DNA from: Isoetes taiwanensis
Lineage: Eukaryota > Streptophyta > Lycopodiopsida > Isoetales > Isoetaceae
DNA length: 64,000 nt
NCBI GenBank assembly: GCA_021234155.1
Contig: JAJEKV010000018.1
Coordinates: 21,375,252 to 21,439,251 of the forward strand
Reading direction: 5' to 3'
In this document: positions 13,021 through 25,700 of the stretch, piece after piece
Position numbering within the stretch: position 1 is the first letter of the stretch
How the letters are laid out: each line of letters opens with the position of its first letter
Made by a program: the position numbers and the translations under genes
Notes under the pieces: model-generated
What the model was told of the DNA's origin: nothing
Seen by the model: only the letters and a program-made list of their open reading frames with translations
Databases searched by the model: none

Positions 13021-13658
13021 CATATGGAGGAAGGTACTAAGGAGATCACTTTCTCCTTAGATGAACACATAGTAAACTTGACCCTATAAGTCCTATAGGC
13101 GAGGGGGTGGGTAGCCAATCAGAGATGCAACCTATTGGCCTAGAAATTGACAGCAATGTCAATAGGCTAATAAGCCCATTAGGTACTATGGCTGATCTGG
13201 TGATCTTGGATAAAGAAAATTTCTTTACTCCATTTCGGAAGAGGAGGGACCCTATTAAGTCTCTAGGTGGCACAGGAATTTCGGGAGGTAGACCAATAAG
13301 TCCATGGGCGGCCTTTGCCAAGTGAGTGCAGGAACCAATTGGAATAGACCAACACGTCCACTTGGACAATCTCATATAGAAGGCATTGGAGTTCAACAGA
13401 ATACACCATTAAGTCCAACCAAAAATTGCAAAATAGATGGCACAGTAATTGAACTGAGCAGGGGCAATAGGCCAATAAGCCCATCTAAAAAGCATCTGGT
13501 GAAATCAATGGAAAGGTGTACACTAAGGAACTAATGGTAGATGGTGAGAAGTTCTATACCCCTCACACCAAGAGGAAGGTCCCAAAGTTGTACACTTCAC
13601 GAGAAAATAGTCCAGCTCTGAATTTGAGAAGTCAGGGCAGGAAGAAACTCTTTGCCCA
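13021..13658 (+). pseudogene. Probable displaced C-terminal tail of LINE ORF1
   Basis: After the TAG of ORF1, other frames carry a run of short related motifs: DPISPIG (about 13,080), NRLISPLG (13,158), GRPISPWA (13,288), NTPLSPTK (13,400) and NRPISPSK (13,465). The spacing and similarity suggest one Pro/Ser-rich tail that belonged to ORF1 and was thrown out of frame. The tail runs up to ORF2, whose ATG is at 13,659. A function is unknown; SP-rich tails can be phosphorylation sites, which is speculation here. Confidence 0.55.
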
Positions 13659-14480
13659 ATGAAGATCACTACATGGAACCTAAGAGGAATCAAAGGTCCT
13701 CTAAAAAGGGAAAGAACTTTAATTGCTATTAGAGATATAAAAGCTGATATTATCTTTGTTACAAAACCTGGACTACACGAATTTGAAGCATCAAATTTGG
13801 GAAATAGATCATACCGGATGGAGATTGATTTGGGCCAAAGCGGGGCACAAAGAAGGGATTTGTACAATCTGGAAAGGGTTCGAGTGTTTGGAAAAATACA
13901 AGCATAACAGTGGACTATGGCTGTGTTGAAGAAAGGGATGAATACCTTGGGAGTAATCAATGTCTACGCCTCCACAGAACCTGCAAAAAGAGAGGATCAG
14001 TGGAAGCAAATAAACACATGGATTCAAGCACACCACATCAAGAATTGGCTCATGGCGGGGTGACTTCAACAATACACATGCGGGATCAAAAAGCTAGGTA
14101 AACAAATTAATATGTCCAAGGGAGAGAGACTGACATGGGACGAGCTGATGTCCAATTTTATCTATTTCCCTCCCTCTTCCTCTTACCAATATTCTTGGAG
14201 CAGTAAAAGGAAGGGAGATCAAAGGACATACTGTCTTCTAGACAGATTCTACTTGTGCAACAATGACCTGCAGGAATGGAATAATCTCTTCACCTCATGT
14301 GATGTAGAATTCAATCTCGAGACCACTATCCCCAATTTTTGGGGAATGTGGTATCATCTCAAAAATGGGGAGAGAATACTTCATTCAAGTTCAACACAGG
14401 ATTGCTACAAAACAAACAATTTTGTGTGGAGTTTCTTGAATTCTATAAACAGCTCCCAAAAGTTCCCCTCACTGAATCCA
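13659..14480 (+). other. Endonuclease (EEP/APE-like) region of LINE ORF2
   Basis: The TWNLRG motif near the start contains the conserved Asn. The next conserved site normally reads (F/V)xQET and supplies the catalytic Glu; here it reads FVTKPG, so the Glu is not visible. A LGVINVYASTEP segment (about 13,950) precedes WLMAG-DFN at 14,050-14,070. There the GDFN motif is split between two frames by the G-run at 14,057-14,060, which looks one base too long. The remainder (LTWDELMSNFIYFPPS, then RTYCLLDRFYLC near 14,220) matches the later endonuclease blocks, including the region of the LDR motif. Confidence 0.75.
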
Positions 14481-14989
14481 TGAACTCATTTGTGCAAAAA
14501 ATGAAGAAGATTAAATGTTGGATCAAGGAGTGGGGGAAAGCGATAGAACCTACATAGGAAGAAAGAAAAGCGGGAAGTGTATGAGGCCATGAGGGAAATC
14601 GGAGGAAAGCTTCCAAGACAAAGACAATCAGACTTGGCAAGATATGGAATCAGAGCTGGAAATTAAGGTTAAACAGATAGAGGAAGCAGAAGCAAAGAGC
14701 TTGGCAATAAGGAGTAAATGTAAGTATATTAATGAAATGGATGATGTTGGATCTGCTTTCTTCTATAGGACAGCAAAAAATAGAATTTTGAACAATGGTA
14801 TAGTACAAGTTAAAGATGTGAAAGGAAATCTATTAACCAAACAGCAGGAGATAAAGGAGTTCTTTCATAAGGAATACAGGGATCTGTTCTCCAAGTTTGA
14901 GGTGGATGATAAGGTGATGGATGAGTTCTTTGCAACAATTCCTAAAGGGCCAGAAATTGAGGATGAGGATCTGTTGACAATCCCTAGGG

Positions 14990-16200
14990 AAAAGGAAATC
15001 AAGGAGACAATTCAAGCCATGGCACATGGGAAAAGTCAGTCGGATGGTTCGGCTGAATTTTATCACGGAATTCTAGGAAGCATGAAAGATGACATTATAA
15101 CTTTCATACGGGGTGCTTGGCAAGCTAAATATCTACATCCACGCAATTAATCTTTGGACAAATCACTCTCATACCAAAAAGTCGGCCATCCGGTCAATTT
15201 AGGAGATTGGAGGCCAATTTCACTTACTAATACCACATATAAGGTGTTAGCTAAGATACTAGCAAATAGACTGAAACCGAGCTTGATTAAAGTGATCAAT
15301 CCTTGTCAGTCAGCTTTCTTGCCACAAAGGAATATTTTGGATAACTACATTGGAGCTGTGGAAGGTTTACCTTTGGACAAGTTATCAACATGAATGCATC
15401 TTTGCTCAAATTGGATTTTAGAAGAGCATATGATACAATAAGTTGGCAATTCTTAGAAAAGCAATGGCACACCTTGGGTTCTCTCAATGGTTTATCAAAA
15501 GATATTTGGTTTTAACACAACGACTATACGCTCTAATAATTAATGGATCTCCCTCGAGTCATTTTTTCATGTAACGAGGGAGTAAGGCAAGGATGCCCTC
15601 TTGCCCCTTACGTATTTCTCATTGTAGCTGAAGTGTTAACTAAATTGGTGATGCACATGCAAGAAGAGGGAGATATCCAAGGACTGCAATTACCAGGTGG
15701 AGAGGGGTGCTTTTCTATCATGCAATATGCAGATGATACTTTTGTGTTCTTGAAAAGGGATAAGAAGAGCCTGTCAAATTTCTTGGCTGCCATGGAGAAG
15801 TTTGGGAAGATATCAGGGGTAACTTTGAATAAAGGTAAATGTGCCATAATCTTGGACTCTCAGGAAAGTACTTTACAAGGAATTCAAGTTCTGAACAAGG
15901 AGACTGCAACAGTGATATTAGGAATTCCCCTTGCCTTGAATTCTTCTCTTAAAGGCCTATGGGAACCAATAGTGGGAAGGATTAAAAAGAAGCTAGGGGC
16001 ATACTCATCATCTTTGTCCTTGGCTGGCAGGGTCCAAATAGCTAATGCAGTAATAAGGAGTACACATGTATATTTCTCCTCAGCTATTATAGCAGACAGA
16101 GACTCATATGCCAAGATAGAAGCAGCAATTAGGAAGTTTATCTGGCAGGGTACACACAAGGTAGCATGGGGGGATCTGATCAAATCAAAAAAGGAAGGGG
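14990..16200 (+). other. Reverse transcriptase region of LINE ORF2
   Basis: Conserved blocks appear in order. KSQSDGSAEFYHGIL (about 15,025-15,080) stands for the usual PGPDGF block. VNLGDWRPISLTNTTYKVL, then LANRLKP and NPCQSAFLPQRNILD run across 15,180-15,345. KLDFRRAYDTISW with the first catalytic Asp is at about 15,410-15,450, GVRQGCPLAPYVF at about 15,580-15,620, and YADDT with the catalytic Asp pair at 15,726-15,740. Then SGVTLNKGKC and the L.G..IPL segment follow. All three catalytic aspartates are present, although they fall in different frames. Confidence 0.9.
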
Positions 16201-16597
16201 GGTTAGGTTGCAAGGACCTTTTTGTTCAAGCACAGGCACTAGCAGCAAAGATGATTTGGAGAGCTATCCATAATATTTCACCTTCACCAGCCCAGAAGTT
16301 GATCAGGTATTGGATTCAACAATCCTACCCAGTTGGAAGCCAAAGCCTGAGACACCAATTACCTGACTCTGCCTTTTTTCAATTTACCCCTGGTCCAAAT
16401 ACTTCCAATATCCTCAGACATATGTTTGAGGCATGGAACTTGGCCTCCCTATGCTACATGCCTCCATGTATTGATGCAAGATCCAAGGAGGTAAATTTCT
16501 TCTGGCATCCTGGTATAGTGATAATGAATGCCTAACATGTAGACATCCTCAGAAATATATGCAATGGAATCAGGCAGGGATCAGACAGATATGAGAT

Positions 16598-17100
16598 TTG
16601 AAAGATGAAGAATATGGGTGGAAATCTTGGACTGAGGTAGCTAAAATAACCAAAGGATCTAATCTGGACAGGAAAATATACAAGACTGTGATGGATAAGG
16701 TCAAACATTGTGATGATCTGGTCAGTAGTGACAGTCAATGGACATTGAAAGGAAAGAGTACCTATTCAGTTAAAGAGATATACAGGGCCCTAATTACACA
16801 TAGAGAATCAAGAGCATCCCAATTATGGAACTGTAGTGAGGCAGATTTAGCTACTGTATGCAAAAAAGGATGGAGGAATTATACTGCAAATAAAGTTAAA
16901 ATCTTCTGTTGGCTCATTCTACACCAGGGATTAGTGACAAAGCGGAAGATCCAAATTTGATCCAAACATCTCCGGGGAATGCCTTTGGGATGTGGAGAAA
17001 GCAGAATCTTCTAACCATGTCTTCCAATGCAAAAACATAGCGAAATTTTGGGCCGGACTACCCAAGTCAATAAAGGATCAATTGGGGAGGGTGGTCTTAT
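16598..17100 (+). other. C-terminal zf-RVT-like region of LINE ORF2
   Basis: WTLKGKSTYSVKEIYRAL at about 16,740-16,790 is the phrase that precedes the zf-RVT domain in plant LINEs. KVKIFCWLILHQGLVTK at 16,890-16,945 is the Trp-rich core of that domain. The Cys/His residues that should follow are scattered over frames after 16,960 (for example CLPMQKH near 17,025). A stop follows directly at 16,960. Confidence 0.75.
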
Positions 17101-17953
17101 GGAATTCTTTAACACAGAACAACATTCTTTGAATACCACAAAACCTTTAATTTGTTGGGTAATTTGGAAACCACGAGGAATAGAGTTGCCATGCAAGACA
17201 AAAACACTAACTTGATTTGGCTTAAACAAACCTTCCTATCGAGCTAAATGACACGGTGGCACACAAATCCACGAAAGGGAAAGGCTATGTCTGAGGATGG
17301 AATGCCTTTGGTAGATTAGTGGATTTCATGAATTTTTGCTTTAAATCTAACCATGGGTGATGATATTTTACAGATGCAATGAGGGAGGTTGAATAGATAT
17401 GGGCTGGCGGCGGGGAATGGGAGTTCTTTGAAGACTTCGGATAATGAAGACTCTAATGCAAAGGGGTGGAGGAAGAAGAAATATTCATCTGACTCAAGCG
17501 GGGAGATGGTACATCTTCTGCACTCAGGAAGATTCTTAAAAGACCAGAAGCATGGACACATAATAATCTGAGGCCCTTTTTCATGAATCTCTACCACAAG
17601 TGGCAACAAAAGAGGGAAGCCCATGTTCTTACAACTGCTTGGACTTCACCAATTACCGGTTAAGAAACTTGACCTGGCTGCGAACATTAACGGCGGGAAT
17701 CTTTGTTTTGGATTTAACCATACAAGATCGATTGATGCGATGGCAGGGAACTACCAAAGACTCTGATCAGACCACTTTCGAAGATATAAGTATTGGACTG
17801 TTATTATCTTTTTGTTTATCTTCTGTTTATCTTTTGGTCACCTCTCCATCTATGGAGATTGTGAGTAGAATATTATGCTAGGTAGTATACTCTTGATGGT
17901 ATACACCAAGACTATGTAAGTTTTACTTATGAATACAACAACACCTTACCTCC

Positions 17954-17975
17954 AAAAAAAAAAAAAAAAAAAAAA
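17954..17975 (+). other. Poly(A) tail of the LINE
   Basis: Twenty-two consecutive A residues follow the LINE 3' end and are joined without a spacer to the first base of the tandem array. In all later units the same position is preceded by a run of 6-7 A after ATTGAT, an A-rich site of the type LINE endonucleases prefer. Confidence 0.85.
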
Positions 17976-20200
17976 CCTTTAGACACAATACAAATCGGAC
18001 CTTCTACCTTTTCAAGACCTTTTTTGCAAAGACCTTGTCAAAGGTACAATTTGCAACCCTAAGTTGAAAACCGGGTGTATTTCAACTTAGGCCATAATAT
18101 CAGTTACATTTCTTAATAAAATAAGACAATAAGTGGAAAGAATACCATAAAACTTTTTTCCAAAAGGGCATAGATACAAGATAAGATAACTGATCTACAA
18201 AATCAGAGTAAAATATTAAATATCATTTCTGCAAAAGTCAGCAATACAATGATCTTTATCAAATATTAAAAACAACTAGACCACAAGCAAAATTCCAAAT
18301 GAAATGGTCCAAAGATACTTCACATTGTTCTTCCATTTCCAAGTCTTGTAAACTTATCCAAACTTGAGCAATTTGAAAAACATAAGCGGAGACAAGAAAT
18401 CCGTTACTGCGGTGAAACCCGGAGGACCAGTTAGCCTAAGAAGGGTAAGAGCCTAAGTCACTAGCGGTAAGCTCTGAATCTCTTGGGCTCTTAATGCCTT
18501 CACCTTAGGTCCAATCATACATGTATCACGCATCGGCCGAGCATATCACGTTTATAGCCATTATTACCATTTTGGCATAAAGCATTAGAGCACATGGAAA
18601 AAAGACCTCAAAATGATAAGTTCCAAACACCTTTCGGTGGTTAAATTTCCAAAGCCCTTTGTATAAAATCTGGTTTAACATATTCACATCTGACTCTAGT
18701 TCTAGTGCAATAAGCCCCAGCGTTTACACTATGGCATTGGTAAAACTATCTCAAAGTGAAATTAATATACGCAAGACTACGAATCACTATAGACTGTTTT
18801 ATTATTACAAACAAGCAATCGATGATAGTATGATATCTTAGCGGAATGGACAATGGATCATCTTACTACAAAAAGACCCTAGATGGTTCCTTGTGCTTAG
18901 TCATTATTAAAGACTTAGTTAACTCTTTGAAATGACATGTCTAAAAGTCGTGGTAACTCCTTCCCATGCCATGAGGAATCGGGGATGCTCTACAAGTGGT
19001 GTGCAAGCATAAGCATTTGACAATAAGTCAACAGTATTAAAATTACATAGTCTCACGATTCTCTGATTAATCTTGTGACCCGGACTTATCTAGAAAAAGA
19101 TAAATGACATGAGAAATAAACCCGACCTTTAGATCTAAGATTATATCTGTCCAAAGTGGCTACAAGAATAGTGATGGATGTTAAAATGGAAGTCATTATC
19201 TATGAGACCATAATTGCGGACTGTTATATTACACATTATAGCAATAAAAATGATTTAACATATAATCACCCATAATTTCTAAGCAAATTAGTTGTAACAT
19301 AAATTTGACAATGCTTCCAAACCTGATTAGCGGATGGGATTGTTCATAGTTTAAAATTTGTTCTTTGGGATGCAAGCATGGGGAATTGATATGCTAAAAC
19401 TCTCCTCTAAATCCAGCCTTCCATAGTATCAGAACCCTTTTGTGCGATGCTTTCGCCCGACTCAATGCCTAAGCAATTCTCACTAGCCATTTCCATAGAA
19501 AAGTCACCCGGATCTAGTGCAATGGGCTCGATTATCTTTTTTGTTGCCACAACTTTTTGTGGGGAGAAAAATGGCTACATCTTCTTAGCAAACTTGGCCT
19601 CCTTGGCGTTCTCCTCTACAATTCTTCTCTTTTGGTGGCCATGTTCTTGGGCCATGCCGATATTAGCATAAATCGTATATACATAATTTTGAACATATCA
19701 AACATGGCGTGAAATCTTCTACCGTTACGCTATAAAAGGAAATGCTCTCTGAGCTATTTTACAATAGACCTTGATCTGATTTCATTCTACACTCCTCGAG
19801 CCGCGATCGCATACACACAGAAGCCGGCTATAATCCAAAAAGTACTTCTCAAGCTTTTTTTGTAGCTTTCACGATTTTTACGGCCAAGCAAATCCATGAC
19901 CCTAATTCTCGGGGATTCTCAATGCCGACACGTAACATAATATTTTTTAACATTTTTTAACCTTATAGAATACACACCTTTGAGATGGTATCCTTAGTCT
20001 AGGAGTTTCTAAGGTCCATATAATTCATGTCTTCATTCTTCACATGAAGAGATGGCCATAATATAAGTCTAGAACACATGGAACTCTTTAAGACTCCAAA
20101 TTAAATGCTTTGCAAGTTACTCGACTTTACGCATTTGTACACAAGATTTAATCTATTCTCCACACATTATATAGTTAACTATCCCATATAATGTGTAAAG

Positions 20201-21813
20201 AATAGAATAGAATAGAATATGATTTTATAGATCCACGGAGACCAAGCGGCCTATGGGACCCAAGTACAAAGAGAAAAAGCATTATTACTACGGGGATTAA
20301 AACCCCACCCAGAAGGGTTTAGGAGGAAAAACCTTAGTAGCAATAAGGATCTTTGACATCTTTGCCTTTCGTTATATATATAATCACAAATTGGGTTTGA
20401 GGTTAATGTCGGACGGGGGCATAAGCGGTCCGTATCCATTACCTCCGGTCACGATCCCAACAAAACCTCTGAGTAGTGCTTTCGATAGCTCATGCAAGGC
20501 GATGGGGCACAACTAGCAAGTATCTTGAGCCCGGATATGCTGTCGTATGTCGGACGAAGTACGGAGGCCAGACTTTCATCCTCAATGGCCCGTTGTTGGC
20601 AATGGCATTTCACTTGTCCTCCAAGCGGCTCCTCGAATCCATCTCCAAGTCTCAATGAACATGTGGTGTGCACTGTCTTGAATGGAAGCAATCACCTGCG
20701 CTTTTTCATGGGTGATGGTGTGACGAGGTAGTGGTGTGGGCCTCGTGAGCATGGGATTAACAAATGGCAGTCGATAATTTGCCACCTTGACATGTGCTGA
20801 GCCTGCATCCCAAAGCTTGGCCATGAAGCAAGCATCCAAAATTGCTTCAAGGCGGTATTCCTTCGGTGTATGCACTGGTCCACATCGTGTGCTGCACATT
20901 CCATAGCGAGAACCAGCATTGCTTGTCTTTCCATTGCTTTGAGTCCTTTGCTGGGCCCATTACCCTTTGCCAAAGCAAGGTTGGGCGGCGGGCTTCATCC
21001 ATAGCCACCACCTTTTTGAAGTAAATAATGTGGCGTTCGGTGCAGCCCTGCGTAATGGAAGGGAAGCACATCTCCTGGAGCAAGATCGATATGGGACCGT
21101 GGATTTCACTCCCGGTTAAGGGGCCAAGAAGGCCTTACCTCTGCTCTAGATGGTTCCAAGTGGTGAGGGATATCATGGCCCCCCACGCCCCATAGGGGAG
21201 GACGGTTCAACCAAGGTCACGAACAAGTGTGCTGGTGATCCCATGCATACGACTCTGCCTTGTGGCTTTGTTTTGCATTGCATCAGAGGGCTTTCCGACT
21301 GCGGTGACCCGTAACTTGATGGATGCATCCGGTGTGTGGTAGTAGAAAACTCAATGCCCAAATACTTATAGGCCCGAGCCACCTCCACTACACCCTTGGT
21401 AAGTGAATGAGGGAAGCGTGGAGTGCGGGATGATGGGACCAAAAGGCACCCTTGTCTTGGCCAAGTTAACTCTCATGTCGGTGAATTGGCGAAAAGTGTC
21501 CAAAGCATCGGTGGCGTTGCATGTCCTTATCAAATATATGTCAACTGGCGCAGTCAACATCGTCGGCATATATGAGTTGCGGATTATGTGGTGCATCAAG
21601 CTCCGCCTCCCAGTGCTCGGCTAGCCATTCTTCTAGGCTGGTCAATGTACAAAGCCGAAGGCGTCGGGGATAGAGGGCAGCCTACAGCACCCAATGCTAC
21701 TAACAGGCTCCCAAAGCGGTGTGAGGCCTAGGACCAAGCCTCGTTATAATGCGTATATAGCGTTACGCAAGTCGGCTTAGGGGGTCCCTAGCATGTCTCA
21801 ATCTATCCCACAA
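20201..21813 (-). mobile_element. LINE fragment (non-L1-looking) inserted in repeat unit 1
   Basis: The uninterrupted target in other units reads TAATGTGTAAAGAGC..GGCAATCAC; here it is split after TGTAAAG at 20,200 and resumes at GGCAATCAC near 21,815. The inserted DNA encodes reverse transcriptase on the minus strand. At its low-coordinate end, which is the 3' end of the element, it finishes with (TATTC)3 instead of poly(A). Short tandem 3' tails of this kind are known from several LINE clades other than L1. The copy is 5'-truncated within the reverse transcriptase region. No clear target-site duplication was found. Confidence 0.75.
20460..21730 (-). pseudogene. Reverse transcriptase fragment of the inserted LINE
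   Basis: Read from high to low coordinates, the minus strand gives GCPLSPTPSALYID (about 21,690-21,650), then in the next frame LEEWLAEHWEAELDAPH (about 21,640-21,590). IYADDVDCAS with the catalytic Asp pair follows at about 21,570-21,540, then FRQFTDMRVNLAKTR near 21,480 and AYKYLGIEFSTTT near 21,370. These are consecutive reverse transcriptase blocks of a LINE. Weakly similar but still open frames continue to about 20,460 and would be the C-terminal part. The frame changes several times. The wording of the blocks differs from the L1 element at 11-18 kb, so two LINE lineages are present. Confidence 0.8.
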
Positions 21814-22776
21814 GGCAATCACAAGTCCACATATTTAGATCCACAACTTCGGATACCATACCTTTGTTTTTAGGGCCAATCCCTCGGGTGTAGGGTTATA
21901 TAGTATTTTTATCATAGCAGCTTTGCATTGAATGCCTCAAGTTACGCATAAAATCTCCATCATTACTTATAATAATAAAAAGCACGCCTCCTACACTAGG
22001 TCGGGGTGGAGCCAAAATTCATACATAGAGTTAGCAACAAGGAGAGTAGGACCTTGTTGCCAAAATACCTACCTATATTGCCTAAGCGTACCAGGTTAAA
22101 GAGCCAAGTGGCAAGAAAGTTGACCAATAAAGTGAGCAAAAAATCGCTTGGTAAGAGTACTGAATGCATGCCAATTCTGTCTATCCCATATATGTTCGAG
22201 AAATATAATCTTCCGCGGCTTCGGTAATATAGTGCAATAGCCCAATGGAAATTCATGGATTTCATAAGCCCAATGGCGGTTTATTTCATATGACATTCTT
22301 CATGACAAAATATGCCAATATCACCATGTATAAACCTTACAAAAGGTCTTGGTGAGGTTGCAATGAACAACGCTATTCATATATAATAGTCTTCTCACTA
22401 AATCATTGATAATCCGCCCGGTCTTAATAGAAATGTCAGTTAGCTTAATTTAAAAGCGGTAAAGTTACCGTACCATACTCCAACGAGGCGGGTGTCTCAT
22501 GATGCATGAGTTGAGGTGCATTTCCTTATTCTTGTATATGCCAAGATACTTTGAGCTGCGAGAACTTCGGGCTATCCTTTACGCAATACTATCGAGTTAT
22601 CACGAGTTCACCTATATCGATTGGTTGCATCAAAATAATCCTTTCCGGCATCCAGATCATTTTACTTGTATCAACATAGTCATCGGTACATATGAATATT
22701 TTAACCGACCACACGAAAATGAAGTAACCATGATTATGGTCTCTAGTAAAACTAGAGGCGAGTATTGATAAAAAAA

Positions 22777-25700
22777 CCTTTGGACTGTACAAAGCGGACC
22801 TTCTACCTTTTCAAGACCTTTTTTTGCAAAGACCTTGTCAAGGTACAATTTGCAGCCCTAAGTTGAAAACCGGGTGTATTTCAACTTAGGCCATAACTAT
22901 CAGTTACATTTCTTAATAAAGTAAGACAATAAGTGGAAAGAATACCATAAAAACTTTTTTTTTCAAAAGGACATAGATACAAGATAAGATAAGCGATCTA
23001 CAAAATCGGAGTAATAATATTAAATATCATTTACGCAAAAAAGTCGTGATACAATGATCTTTATCAAATATTAAAACAACTAGACCACAAGCAAAATTCC
23101 AAATGAAATGGTCGAGAGATACTTGACATTGTTCTTCCATTTCCAAGTCATGTAAGCTTATCAAAACTTGAGCAATTTGAAAAACATAAGCGGGGAGCAA
23201 GAAATCCGTTACTGCGGTGAAACGGGAGACGGTTAGCCTAAGAAGGGTAAGAGCCTAAGTCACTAGCGGGGTAAGCTCTGAATCTCTTGGGCTCTTTGCC
23301 CTTCACCTTGCATGTTTATAAAACCACAAATCTTGAGATAGGTCCAATCATGTATCAAGCATCGGCCCGAGCATATCACGTTTATAGCCATTATTACCAT
23401 TTTAGGCATAAAGCATTAGAGCACATGGAAAAAAGACCTCAAAATGATAAGTTCCAAACCTGCTTTCGATGGTTAGAATTTGCAAAACCCTTTGTATAGA
23501 AATCTGGTTTAACATATTCACATACGACTCTAGTTCTAGTGCAATAAGCCCCAGCGTTTACACTATGGCATTAGTAAAACTATCTCAAAGTGAAATTAAT
23601 GTACGCAAGACTACTGAATCACTATAGACCTGTTTATTATTACAAACAAACAATCGATGATAGTATGATATCTTAACGGAATGGACAATGGATCATCTTA
23701 CTACAAAAGACCCTAGATGGTTCCTTGTGCTTAGTCATTAAAGCGGACTTAGTTAACTCTTTGGCGGCATGTCTAAAGAGTAGTGGTAACTCCTTCCCAT
23801 GCCATGAGGAATCCGGGATGCTCTACAAGTGGTGTGCAAGCATAAGCATTTGACAATAAGTCAACTGTATTAAAGTACATAGTCTCGATTCTCTGATTAA
23901 TCTTTGTGACCCGGACTTATCTAGAAAAGATAAATGACATCGAAATAAACCAGCCTTTAGATCTAAGATTATATCACATCCAAAGTGGCTACAAGAATAG
24001 TGATGGATGTTAAAGCTGGAAGTCGACTAACAGACCATAATTGCGGACTGTTATATTACACATTATAGCAATAAAAATGATTTAACATATAATCACCCAT
24101 AATTTCTAAGCAAATTAGTTGTAAAGATAAATTTGACAATGCTTCCAAACTGATTAGCGGATCTTGCGAGGATTGTTCATAGTTTAAAACATTTCTTTGG
24201 GATGCAAGCGCTGAGGAATTGATATGCTAAAACTCTCCTCTAAATCTGAGCCTTCCATAGTATCGGAAACCCTTTTGTCGCGATTAACGCCCGACTCAAT
24301 GCCTAACAGCAGCGATTCTCACTAGCCATTTCCATAGAAAAGTCACCCGGATCTAGTGCAATGGGCTCGATTATCCGCTTTTGTTGCCACAACTTTTTGT
24401 GGGAGAAAAATGGCTACATCTTCTTAACAAACTTGGCCTCCTTGGCATTCTCCTCTACAATTCTTCTCTTGGTGGCCATGTTACGGGCCATGCCCGATAT
24501 TTGCATGAAATCGGATATACATAATTTTGAACATATCAAACATGGCGTGAAATCTTCTACCGTTACGCTATAAAAGGAAATGCTCTGAGGCTATTTTACA
24601 ATAGACCTTGATACCGTCTGTTCTACACTCCTCGAGCCGCGATCGCATACACGGAAGCCGGCTATAATCCAAGAAAGTACTTCTCCAACTATTTTTTTTT
24701 TTTGTAGCTTCACGATTTTTTTACGTCGCGGATCCATGACCCTAATTCTCGGGATTCTCAATGCGACACATGTAACATAATATTTTTAACATTTTTAAAC
24801 CTTATAGAATACACACCTTTGAGATGGTATCCTTAGTCTAGGAGTTTCTAAAGGTCCATATAATTCATGTCTTCATTCTTCACATGAAGAGATGGCCATA
24901 ATATAAGTCGAACACATGGAATTCTTTAAGACTCCAAATTCGGCCTTTGCAAGTTACTCGACTTTACGCATTTGTACACAAGATTTAATCTATTCTCCAC
25001 ACCCCATATAGTTAACTATCCCACATAATGTGTAAAGAGCACGGCAATCACAAGTCCACATATTTAGATCCACAACTTCACGGATACCATACCTTTGTTT
25101 TAGGGCCAATCCCTCGGGTGTAGGGTTATATAGTATTTTTATCATAGCAACTTTGCATTGAATGCCTCAAGTTACGCATAAAATCTCCATCATTACTTAT
25201 ACTAATAAAAAAGCACGCCTCTTACCGTGGGTCGGGGGTGGGCCAAAATTCATACATAGAGTTAGCAACAAGGAGAGTAGGACCTTGTTGCCAAAAAGCC
25301 TACCTATATTGCCCTAAGCGTACCGGTTAAAGAGCCAAGTGGCAAGAAAGTTGACCAATAAAGTGAGCAAAAATACCGCTTGGTAAGAGTACTAGTCATG
25401 CCAATTCTGTCTATCCCATATATGTTCGGAAATATAATCTTCAAAGCTTCGGCGATATGGTGCGCAATAGCCCAATGGCAATTCATGGATTTCATAAGCC
25501 CAATGGCAGTTTATTTCATATGACATTCTTCATGACAAAATATGCCAATATCACCATGTATAAACCTTACAAAAAGGTCTTGGTGAGGTTGCAATGAACA
25601 ACGCTATTCATATATAATAGTCTTCTCACTAAATCATTGATAATCCGGCCGCAGTCTTAATAGAAAAGTCAGTTGCTTAATTTAAAAAGCGGTAAAGTTG

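Larger units (their letters stand above)
13659..17560 (+). pseudogene. LINE ORF2: endonuclease-reverse transcriptase, frame-broken
   Basis: ORF2 makes the first-strand nick and copies element RNA at the target site. It starts MKITTWNLRGIKGPLKRE at 13,659, the standard start of plant LINE ORF2. The recognisable order is endonuclease (to about 14,480), a linker with coiled-coil character (14,644-14,990), reverse transcriptase (about 14,990-16,200), and a C-terminal part with a zf-RVT-like segment (about 16,730-17,100). A tail region to about 17,560 has no nameable motif. At least six frame changes or stops interrupt it (for example 13,905, 14,060, 15,150, 15,390, 15,540 and 16,533). Motif by motif the protein is still well preserved, so the decay is recent or partly artefactual. 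Confidence 0.85.
11139..17975 (+). mobile_element. L1-type LINE retrotransposon, nearly full length
   Basis: The order is a GC-richer 5' leader (about 11,139-11,560), ORF1 (DUF4283-like with a zinc-knuckle remnant), ORF2 (endonuclease, reverse transcriptase, zf-RVT region), a 3' untranslated part and a 22-base poly(A) tail at 17,954-17,975. This is the architecture of plant L1 elements. ORF1 is largely open while ORF2 needs several frameshift corrections, so the copy is either inactive or affected by sequence errors. The 5' boundary is approximate: no target-site duplication was found, and the DNA before it does not match the tandem repeat that directly follows the poly(A). Confidence 0.85.
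17976..22776. repeat. 3.2 kb tandem repeat, unit 1 (with LINE insertion)
   Basis: First unit of the array, starting at CCTTTAGACACAATAC directly after the LINE poly(A). It is 4.8 kb long because 1.6 kb of a second LINE is inserted at 20,201-21,813. Without it the unit is about 3.19 kb, like the others. The minus strand carries the same exon-like fragment seen in the other units (19,440-19,800). The sequence before the insertion and after it aligns closely with units 2 and 5. Confidence 0.9.
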
